Positions 22,497-31,383 of a stretch of DNA of 34,909 nt are shown here, in pieces. Each line of letters starts with the position of its first letter. Position 1 is the stretch's first letter. This DNA comes from Bigelowiella natans CCMP2755 (taxonomy: Eukaryota > Cercozoa > Chlorarachniophyceae): positions 1 to 34,909 of the forward strand of contig ADNK01000882.1 in NCBI GenBank assembly GCA_000320545.1, read 5' to 3'. The notes under the pieces were generated by a model. That model ran no database searches and was not told where the DNA came from. It was given only the letters and a program-made list of their open reading frames with translations. Made by a program: the position numbers and the translations under genes.

Positions 22497-23364
22497 ATGG
22501 GAGAGAACAACCAAGCCTCGGAGATGCCTAAAAACGTCTTCAAAGAAATATTTGGATGCTACGTTTCTGCTGTCGTGAAATACCTATCACAGGTGAGGAG
22601 TATTTGTATTGTTTGGGCTACCCTAGCCTAACGTGATGAAGAAATTTACGAGAGCAGCTGAAGAAAGGAGGAAGTCGCCAAATTTTATGATAAATTGTAT
22701 CATGATTCTTCGAGAGAATACGAAGGGGCACGTAAAAAACTAAAAATGTGCTGCGTGTGATGCGCCTCAAAGATGATGATGTTTCTATAATATAGTGGGT
22801 TAGGAATATGCTGGTACTGTCCATGAAGTCTCTTAATCTGAATCTCTCTGAAAATGACATATGGGATATCTTCAACGACTGCAAAAGATACATAGACTGT
22901 ATTCCATTAAACCCTTTTTTCGTTCTTTCTCCTTTCTCTTATTATATGATTCTAATCTACATTCGACTGGTAATGTCGAGTGTTCTAACTATCTATCGGT
23001 TTTTCAGTTGAAATTGAGCTCAAGATGACGCAGCTTCGAGATATCGAGAACCTTAGCGACTGTGTGTGGAAGAGTCTTGAAGAGGTAGAATCTGAAGTAA
23101 AAGAGAATTCTGCACGCTAACATTCTCATAACAGCGAGGCGCGCTGAACCCAGACGGAACTACCAGGGTGGATTACACAGTGTTTCGGTTGCTTTTCATT
23201 AAGTGCGCTGAGGATTCATGGGGAAAGTGTGTCCATTTCTACGCTCAAAATAGCCTTTCTCTGAAACTTAAAACCAATTTCTTACTAGGAAGAAATTTTG
23301 GAAAAATATTTGTAAAATTGTCTGGCCTTATATCTCGATGAGGCTTATGAGGGATCAGACTTAG
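22497..23364 (+). CDS. Uncharacterised six-exon protein with a degenerate EF-hand loop
   Basis: Exons 22497-22592, 22642-22731, 22796-22898, 23008-23084, 23135-23226 and 23289-23364 join in phase to a 177-residue protein ending in TAG. No single exon is long enough to stand out, but the whole chain closes with proper GT-AG borders. The protein is mostly helical in appearance. The stretch ERGALNPDGTTRVDYTVFRLLF aligns with an EF-hand: loop positions 1-13 read NPDGTTRVDYTVF, with position 6 Gly replaced by Thr and position 12 Glu by Val, so calcium binding is doubtful. An earlier segment, NLSENDIWDIFNDC, could be the entering helix of another degenerate hand. The C-terminus is basic and aromatic (KKKFWKNICKIVWPY). 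I do not recognise the family. The start could instead be ATG 22428. Confidence 0.7.
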
Positions 23365-24429
23365 TCTGCATAGTATTTCCAGGTTAGTCATTTCTATATC
23401 CATCGGGGTAGCTTGTAAGATCAATTTCGAATTGTGCTAATTTTTTTCATTTAAGATCACAGATTCTAGGACTCATTCTGAAGATCCGACATGAGGCTAA
23501 GATACTGAGAATAGACTCAAAGCGCACAAATTTTCAGTGAACTGACACTCTGAATTGATTATTGATAGTGTCGTTTTATGCTCCATGTTTTGCAGTGTTG
23601 CTTGCATACTACAATTTCACCTTCGCAAACTAGGTCGATATCGCCTTTGTACACAGTATATTACAGGCTTTACGCCTCAACCCACTATATCAAATACATA
23701 TACACTAACAAGATAGCGCAAAATTGATTTTTAATATTGTCTTCAGATCCAAAATAGACATTATGTCTGTTGGGAATCCTGATATCATGTACATATACAC
23801 AAGACGCCAGATCTTGCATTGATTGATTACAAATGATAAGTTCTATTCTATACACACACTGAGGTATCCTGTTTATGGACTGATGGGCATGATTCACAAT
23901 GATGTGCACGTTTGTATGTGTCGTGCAGTGCAAGCAATGGATCCGGAGGGCAACATGCTTACATGTGTAGCAACGAGTAGTGTGTGTGTGTGTGTAGCTA
24001 CTGTGTGTGTTTGTACCGAACGAAGGCAGAGCCCCGCTAGCCCGGATAGGCAGTTCCACATGACACGCAGTATATATGCAGCATTTTCATGTGTGCACGT
24101 ACGTAAATTGTGATTCAATACATGCGGCACAGCATGACGTTAGTCAGCGCTGAGATGTGGCACCTAGTATGCACACTCTGTTGCATTTGTGGCGCATTCC
24201 GTATATTGTTCGCTCATTGCCCAATATATTTTGAGCGATTTTATTGTTAGAACGTACGTGTCACATGCATTTCATCAAACCGCAGTGGCGTCGCGTCGTA
24301 CTTCCCATTTATTTCGCAACCCTTGCTTGATGTGCAGCATAGAACTGCAAAGAATGCTAATATTATAATGGTCACCAAGGCAAATATTTCCTTGCCCGAT
24401 ATCGTTACTTAAGATTATGATGTTATGGC
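23365..24429. other. Gap between convergent genes
   Basis: About 1.1 kb with no supported ORF. 23365-23830 is AT-rich and plain. 23890-24260 carries GT runs and ACGTACGTA/TGCATG words like the other palindrome-rich blocks. No RNA gene seen. Confidence 0.6.
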
Positions 24430-24629
24430 TCACGCCAAACCAGCCTCTTGCATGGATTCCAACATAAGAGCGCCAATGGTAGCTGGAGATCTGGAAACCT
24501 GGTAGGGACAATGAAGAGTGTTTTTTAGCGTCTGCCACACTTGTTTGAAAACTAGACACACGGCGGTCACGTCACAACCAGCCGAACACAGCTAAATGAT
24601 GCCATCATAGTAGTTTTGCAAGGCCATGT

Positions 24630-24669
<40 letters not shown>

Positions 24670-26921
24670 CAATATCAGTGATACTTTTGGGAAGTAATCA
24701 TATTAAAGATGTAGCCACCACGTTCGCACAGACAAGACGACCTACCTTAATTCCAGCGGCTTCGAGAGCTGCAATCTTCTCCGGAGCACCACCTTTACCG
24801 CCCGAAATGATAGCTCCAGCGTGCTACGAATGGGTCAATAATGAGGGGCACCAATACATAGTAGCATGCTGGAGTGGTATGGAGGGCGAACTCAAAATTT
24901 GATGATACCCCCATTCGACGCCCTGGAGGAGCACTGACACCGGCGATGAAGCCAACAACAGGCTTGTTTTGTGTGTTGTTCTTAGCAATGAACTCAGCTG
25001 TGCGGTAGAAAATAGACCAACTCAAAACGGCGGCACAGCGCACCATAGAAAGTTTGTGCATGGTAACGTTGACCGACGGTTACCGGTGAAACACGGATTC
25101 TACTAAGGCACCCCCCCCCTACCTGCTTCTTCCTCTGCGGATCCTCCAATTTCTCCAATCATGATGATGCCCTCAGTTTGAGGGTCCTGGTTAGTAGTAA
25201 CAGAACCGAACTCTATCAAAACCCAATCACTCACGGGAACAGATTCATGCTAGCTATGAATGAACGAAGAGCGAATAACAGGCGCAATCGACGCTCCGGC
25301 AGCGGCGCCGGCAGCGATAGTTATTAGTAGCACCTGGAGAAACTTATCGATGCAATCCACGAAGTTGGTGCCATTGAAGGGATCCCCCCCAATACCCACG
25401 CAGGTGGACTGGCCTAGCCCGGTAGTCGTAGTCTGGTGGACTGCCTCGTAGGTCAGCGTTCCCGATCGTGATACGATTCCAATCTTACCCGGTAGGTGGA
25501 TGTAGCCTGGTGTGGAAATAGTTTAGCAGTAGTAATCGTAGTGACGGTAAAGAGAAGGGGGCCCGGAGAGGATGTTGAAAGGCAAAACCCCCGCTTAGTG
25601 ACGAGTCATAATCATCGTACACCAGCGTGAGCAACGAGTCGCTGTTATAGCGCACACATTGTGCCTGTCTACAACAGCGTGCAAGCAAACAAGCAGTGCT
25701 GCTAGGCGACTTACCAGGCATGATCCCGATCTTGCATTCTCCAGGCTTGATGATACCTGAAAATAATCACCGTATCGTTAAAATTACTCCTGGCTCCTCT
25801 AATTCGGAAGATGTGTGAAATTTGGGGTGGCCGACAGGCATGCAAGAAGGGGAGGGAGGTAGGAGCGAGCATGTAACGTGAACAACTCTCAGGCTGCTTA
25901 CCAGGGCAATTAGGACCAATGAGGCGGGTGACGGACTGGCTATTCAATGCGGCCTAAATTGATTATTCATGGAAAATATGCAAAAAAGAAAGTTGTTAGA
26001 ATCTTGTCACTCCTTTTCTCTGCATTGCCCACTTGTTCCGTGTTCGTCAGATGCGTACGTCTAGTTCGTGTCCGTATGTTGTTGATCGCAAAATTTCGGG
26101 AAGCATACAACCTTCACTTTCACCATATCTTTCTGGGGTATTCCCTCCGTAATGCATACGACAAGCGGGATCTCATTCTAATAAACACAAAACCTCATTT
26201 TCCGAACAAAACGACCGAATTCACTGTCACTGCAGTTGTTAAATCGCGATGTTATCATCACGATACCTCGATAGCCTCCATGATACCGGCCGCAGCAAAA
26301 GGAGGTGGAATGTAAATGACGCTGGCATCGCACCCAGTCTCTGCCTTGGCCTGGATATTTCATCGAAGGATACCATTACCACATGAAGAATCTTTGATTT
26401 TACAATGTGCTTCACTGGGATTTTCCCCTAGCTCTTTTGAATTTGGAAATGTTTCACACCTCAGCGACTGTATTGAACACAGGGAGCCCGAGATGTGTCT
26501 GCCCCCCTTTTTTGGGGGTTACTCCTCCCACCATCTTCGTTCCATATGCGATAGCCTGCTCGCAATGGAAGGTTCCCTACAAGTTGTATTAAAGGTGCTG
26601 ATACTTTGATTGGGGAAGACGTGGAAAGGTGGATTTCAGATGTGCAAAATCACACACGCATTATGCCAACGTTCAAGAGACTAACTATCATCTGTTACTA
26701 ATTGGAACTATGAATAACAGAAACGTCTTGCTTTGCAAAGAACAGACACTCGTTTCTACCTGTTTTCCGGTGAACCCCTGGCAGATAACCCTGGTGTTCT
26801 TATCAACAAACACGCTTGCGGTGGATGAGAATGATCTGTTGCATGATTTCAGGGTACTTGCGGACGGCTTCGCGAGGAAGCGTGTAGGACTTGAGAGGAG
26901 GCGGCGGCAACCCAACAGCAT
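24430..26921 (-). CDS. SUCLG1: Succinyl-CoA ligase alpha subunit, mitochondrial
   Basis: The alpha subunit binds CoA and carries the phosphohistidine in the TCA-cycle conversion of succinyl-CoA to succinate with NTP formation. Eleven exons: 26921-26760, 26576-26460, 26350-26267, 26177-26112, 25953-25902, 25756-25715, 25506-25334, 25186-25123, 24997-24909, 24823-24746 and 24498-24430, giving 331 residues in frame. Residues 1-36 are a typical mitochondrial presequence (Arg/Ser-rich, no acidic residue). Then: [123 protein letters not shown], and [12 protein letters not shown] with the phosphorylated histidine at H284. It ends QEAGLA. Length and order match the family closely. The first intron contains a 40-bp segment found again at 28333-28372. 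Confidence 0.97.
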
Positions 26922-27849
26922 CCTGATTGAATATTAAGACTAGTGCAAATCGTTGAGCAAACATTAATATCAAAATTAAATGTGTTATCCTCTATGCGAC
27001 TCACACAAAAGGATAAACCTGTCAGAATCGGGCCTCATTTAGTCTTTCGTAAAAGCTCAAGGTAGATTGGACAACGACAGCGGAACTTGTGGATCTCAAC
27101 CCCGGACAAATCTGGAACTGCCTTCCGTTTCCAAACGACATCACTTCATTCATGTCGTACTAGATAAACCAAATGCCTACACTCCTGTTTTTGAGGGCGC
27201 GCGATGTTGGCGAAGGCCACCGTGCGACTTGATCCATCAGTGAGCAAGATACAACACAAATTCCTCATAATTCATCACCTTCCCCTCTCTGCTAACCCTC
27301 TCTTGCAGGACTCCGTCAGGGAGTACACAACCATTCTGGTACATAGCTGGTTTTGCAGCTCGTGCATTATTATATTTTTTTGGTGGATGCCTGCCCATGA
27401 GATCAACGGCCCCGTTCAGCTTCCTCTGGGCTGACGGTTGGAGTCTCCACAAATGTAGAAAGAAAAACCTTATTTGTCACCAACAAACCCTCGTTTGAAA
27501 AGCTAAATATGACTGCGTAAAGAAAGACAGCACCAAATATTCATAGCTTCTCTTAGCTTTCGCCTCTGCATGTAGAAATAGGCAAAATCACGATGCAACA
27601 CGCATGACAAATCATCCATTGGGTTGAGGGATGCTTCAACATCTAAGTGTCTTAGTAGCTCCTCCGTACGAATGTGTTCACGTAGCGCACAGCTTGACTA
27701 GCTCGCACAGCCGTGCATCGCATGGCATGCGTCTACTACACTAGTACATGCATGATTCACATGCGTGCTCGCGTAGCGTGTGCGCCACACGCACATGCGG
27801 CTGCTAGCTAGCTCTAGAGCTAGAGCTAGAGTCTAGATCTAATCCGGAG

Positions 27850-28051
27850 ATGGCGGTGCATTGCGGCCCAGCTAGATATATATAGCCAGGCTAACGAGAG
27901 CTCAAGTTTGCACTTGTCCTACGAAATACATCTAGATGTGAGACGAATAGAGCTAGATGAGCATGGTGGTGCATTGAGACCCGCCAGGCTAACGAAAGCC
28001 TAAGTTTCACTTGTGTCCTTGTCCTCAGTCCTACGAACACATCTAGACATC
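27850..28051. repeat. Imperfect tandem duplication, unit about 90-110 bp
   Basis: Unit A (27850-27939) and unit B (27963-28051) share, in the same order, GTGCATTG, CCAGGCTAACGA, AAGTTT, CACTTGT, TCCTACGAA and ACATCTAGA. They differ by indels: about 20 bp including a TATATATA insertion in A, and an extra GTCC/GTCCTC stretch in B. This is an old, decayed duplication in non-coding DNA. Confidence 0.8.
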
Positions 28052-28332
28052 TAAATCGATGTGTTCCACTTGTATCTAGACAAACATGACAAACAGTCAA
28101 CTGAACAGATGTGCGCAAGCTAGCAAGGCTGAAGGAGGGAACACAGCGAAACTAGGAGAGCACCAAGCACACTAGTGCATTCTAGCATTGTCATTATCAT
28201 CTAGACATGCTAGCATGCTAGCTAGCTAGGATGCAAATTTGCATGTGAGATGCTCTAGCTATGAGCTAGCTAGTCTAGTAGTAGTGCTGGCTAGCAGCTA
28301 TAGCTGCATGGGTCTACGTACGTGCCGGGCGG

Positions 28333-28372
28333 CGTTCAAGAGACTAACTATCATCTGTTACTAATTGGAACT
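28333..28372 (+). repeat. 40-bp exact copy of part of succinyl-CoA ligase intron 1
   Basis: The 40 bases at 28333-28372 are identical to 26670-26709, which lie within the first intron (26759-26577) of the minus-strand succinyl-CoA ligase gene. Similarity stops abruptly on both sides. The copy is in the same plus-strand orientation, about 1.6 kb away, inside palindrome-rich intergenic DNA. Confidence 0.9.
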
Positions 28373-29060
28373 GCCTAGCATAGCACAGAAAATGATGAGC
28401 ACTAGAGCACGTGATCCGCGCGCCGCACTCTAAACTAGCTATCAAGAGCTAGAGAGGTCTACCAGCGATTATTGCTTGATTTTTGCATCTCGATCTAGAT
28501 TCAGTCACTAGTTCAGATGACATGCTAGCATGCGCGGCGCAAGCAGATGCTATGTGTTGTTATGTACAGCGCCAACTTGCTACATACGCAGCGCTTTCAT
28601 TTCTCATCAGAAGTTCAAACGTACTGAATGTAAATAATCACGTGTACAAGCGTTTCCGCCATGCCTGTTTACAAGTGCGAGCAAAGTGCTACCCACAAAG
28701 AATCGAACTCAATTGCATTTTCATGCCTACTTTTTGATATCATTACATTACCACTTCAATCAGAACGATAGAATCAATCACAATTTCTAATAAGTACATA
28801 GACTCGTTAATTCGCTAGTTTATAATCTTCATTCGATTGTCGTCATTGCAAACCAGCCTGAAGGTGGCAGCTACTCGATATATAGATATTTACAAATTAG
28901 GGGTTATCTAAACTTTTGTTAGTACTCTAATTCTGTTTTAATACACTCCGGAAGCAGTAGACTGAACTGTTATACTAGATGTACTGGCTCGTCTTTGTTA
29001 TAGTATGCACTGTCCGGGATATTCTCATTATTCGTATCAATTTCCTTTCTCAAGAAGTTT

Positions 29061-30230
29061 TCAAGTTTCTTGAAGTTTGTTAATAGCCGACTGCAGCATG
29101 CGCGCGTGTCCTTTTTTTATTACTGGATAGTCCTCTCGTAATGCCTTGGGGCATCGGTACATTAGAAGAGTTTCTCCATCGACCTCTTCTTTTTTTAAGA
29201 CATCAGCATACTGCTTCCACCAAGGCGCAGTATTAAGGGTCGACACAAAATGAAACACATCGTTGACGGTCCAGTCCTTGATTGGCTTCAGAATTGTAAG
29301 TTCTTCTGTACCGGTAGAACCCGTGGAATCCGTGGAAGACGCTACGGATAGGTCATCTTGAATCACAAGTTCCCGTTTCACGATCTCTACATTCTGTTCC
29401 ATCTTCTCACTTGATGGAACCGTCTTCCTGCTTGATAGAAGCATGGGCCCGGGAGAATCAAGGTCCTCTTCGTGCATTTTCTTTGGATATGCAGAATCCA
29501 TATTGATGTTTGTCTTCCCTCCAAGGCGCCAAGCACGAATGTTGTTGAGGAGCCCATCGGCTTCGATGCTTTTTTCTCGCTTAAAAAGGCCTCGTTCGAT
29601 CAACCCCTTTCCTTCAGATGTTTCTGACCATAGAGCTCCTCTCTTTTGTACAGGTGGGCAAATTGCCCAAGTGGATTGTTGAGACACAGAAACTTTTTGG
29701 TCGCGATCGAAAGTAGTGGAAGCATTCCTCAGTGCGGCTAGGGTCCCATCAGTGGGTGCATCCTTGCGAATTCCTTTCGAGTTTTTGCCTTGCTCTGCGA
29801 GACGTTTGTTTACCTTTGCTTCAAGTTGTTGATAATTTGAGGTCCCAATAGCGAGTTTCTCATATTCTTCAATTGGAATGTGCAAATGTTGAAAGTAACA
29901 AGCTCTTTCAGTGTAAAAACACTGGCCGAGTCTGTGATTCCGACAAATTCCAGACTTTGCCGGATTCACCCAGCCATGGACAAAAAGACAACGGGAACCT
30001 TTCAAACAGTTCCTTCCCGTTGCCCAATGATGGCACGTTTTACCGTGTTTTATTTCAGTGTCCTTATCTAATTCATTCTTTCCATTCCCTCGCTTCCTCC
30101 TCCTGTTGCTATGCAATGGCGGTTGTGGTTGTACTTGATAATGGGGAGGAGGGCAAGGAGGGCAAAATTGTGGTTGAACCATCATCTGTCTCCTCTGGTT
30201 AAGGAAATGGTTAGGTTGAAGTGAATGCAT
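29061..30230 (-). CDS. Protein with two CCCH zinc fingers and a C-terminal SAM domain (likely RNA-binding)
   Basis: Single-exon ORF of 389 residues from ATG 30230; upstream codons to 30344 are open but start with TTG, so I prefer this ATG. After a Pro/Gln-rich N-terminus and a basic patch (RRRKRG) come two CCCH fingers: C66-x8-C-x5-C-x3-H85 in TCHHWATGRNCLKGSRCLFVH, and C96-x7-C-x6-C-x3-H115 in CRNHRLGQCFYTERACYFQH. The middle is charged and Ser-rich. Residues of about 319-387 form a SAM domain (KDWTVNDVFHFVSTL, then YADVLKKEEVDGETLL). CCCH fingers usually bind RNA and SAM domains mediate oligomerisation or RNA contact, so a post-transcriptional regulator is likely. It starts about 1.15 kb from the divergent heptad-kinase gene. 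No orthologue name is justified. Confidence 0.9.
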   Translation of the reverse strand: MHSLQPNHFLNQRRQMMVQPQFCPPCPPPHYQVQPQPPLHSNRRRKRGNGKNELDKDTEIKHGKTCHHWATGRNCLKGSRCLFVHGWVNPAKSGICRNHRLGQCFYTERACYFQHLHIPIEEYEKLAIGTSNYQQLEAKVNKRLAEQGKNSKGIRKDAPTDGTLAALRNASTTFDRDQKVSVSQQSTWAICPPVQKRGALWSETSEGKGLIERGLFKREKSIEADGLLNNIRAWRLGGKTNINMDSAYPKKMHEEDLDSPGPMLLSSRKTVPSSEKMEQNVEIVKRELVIQDDLSVASSTDSTGSTGTEELTILKPIKDWTVNDVFHFVSTLNTAPWWKQYADVLKKEEVDGETLLMYRCPKALREDYPVIKKGHARMLQSAINKLQET

Positions 30231-31383
30231 TGTCTTTTGGATGTTGTAGTTTGGTGAGCCCCTCTCTTCTCTTCTCTTCTCTGAAATGACGTTTGGCTTT
30301 TGTGCTGGTTGGTGCAATCCTTTCCTGGTCTTTCTCCCGCACAAAAAATAGGCCCTATCTACATATGAAGTCAGGCCTTCTTTGTTGTCGTCTTTGAAAT
30401 TATTAGATATGCAACACCGTTATTCACATGAGGGAAAATTCCTTTTGCAGGTCTGAAGTAGTAAGTGCTAAAGAGAGTTACTATCGTGTTTTTGTACCTA
30501 AATCGGTCATTTTGATGAAAATAAAGAGAACATGAAGTAACTTTTTTCGAACAAAAACAAATTGTACGGCAAGACATAGTTCTTCAACATTCCTGTCTCA
30601 TAAAATGCAAAGGAGGCAGGTTCTTTTCATTACTACTATTTTTTTTAATAGAAGTAAAGGCTAATTTGTAAAGTAAGTTCAATATAAATATCAATATATA
30701 TATCTTATAAAATCATCTTTATCGTGAGTTTCCACTGGCGGCTCCTATTTTCCGATCCTCCTCGGAAGTGGTTGAAACTATTCTTGGACAAGAACGGAAT
30801 TCTGAGGAATTCCACGACTTTTTAAACTTTTCTGATACCCTCAACTTATTTTCGATGAATCGTTCTTAGAAAATTCCGGAATCTAGAAATGCCGAGAAAT
30901 TATATGTCCTTCGGATTCCAGAACTTTTCGCGAAATTTCTGACATGACCATAGAACTACCTGTACCTGTATGTGACGAACGACAACTCCAGATCCAAACG
31001 GCTAGCTGGTGTATGTAGTGCAGCGACATGCGTAAGACTTAATGGGTACATCTTCCATCTTCCAGAACGGTATAGATCTACATGTACCTGTAGCTTGTAG
31101 TGTATGCTTTTTCCTAGGAGTATTCAGCGACGATGCATCCGCGCAATTTTATTTTCAATGAATAATTTGCCCCAAAATATCGCAACATTTGCGTCAGCAT
31201 GTGTAACCGCATCATCGTTTGCCCTTCATCAGCTGGAACATTCTGTCCATGGTCGCATTATTCCACTTATTGGTTATTACTGATCTAAATCTACCCGCAG
31301 AAAATTCTTCTTTTCAATTTTTCGCTGCCGAGATTCCTACGAGTAGTATACTCATTTATCTTTTGTGCCCTTTCTGACAAGAA
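30231..31383. other. Divergent promoter interval
   Basis: Lies between the starts of the CCCH-SAM gene (minus) and the heptad-kinase gene (plus). AT-rich, with several GAATTC/AATTCC words around 30795-30960, including AATTCTGAGGAATTCC. No ORF or RNA gene supported. A TCTTCT tandem near 30264-30282 lies just upstream of the CCCH gene ATG. Confidence 0.6.

Larger units (their letters stand above)
26922..29060. other. Long gap, strongly palindrome-rich
   Basis: About 2.1 kb. 26922-27560 includes some open frames, for example 27237-27452 minus, that I could not connect to the succinyl-CoA ligase gene; a 5' UTR exon is possible because an AG acceptor immediately precedes the ATG at 26921. 27640-28560 is the densest palindromic block in the window (AGCTAGCTCTAGAGCTAGAGCTAG-like text, GCATGC, CGTACG). 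It contains an imperfect tandem duplication and a 40-bp copy of an upstream intron. No gene supported. Confidence 0.65.

Noticed and set aside
24498-24602. Extension of the succinyl-CoA ligase last exon upstream to about 24600
   Set aside because: The frame is open, but family alignment and the AG at 24500-24499 place the exon start at 24498, giving exact agreement with the expected C-terminus.
27880-28025. Terminal repeats of a transposon suspected from CCAGGCTAACGA appearing twice
   Set aside because: Both copies are in direct orientation within a larger decayed tandem duplication; no transposase, inverted ends or target-site duplication was seen.
27795-28300. CRISPR-like array suspected from recurring short words
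   Set aside because: The repeats are irregular palindromic 4-8-mers without constant spacer length, and the locus is eukaryotic nuclear DNA.
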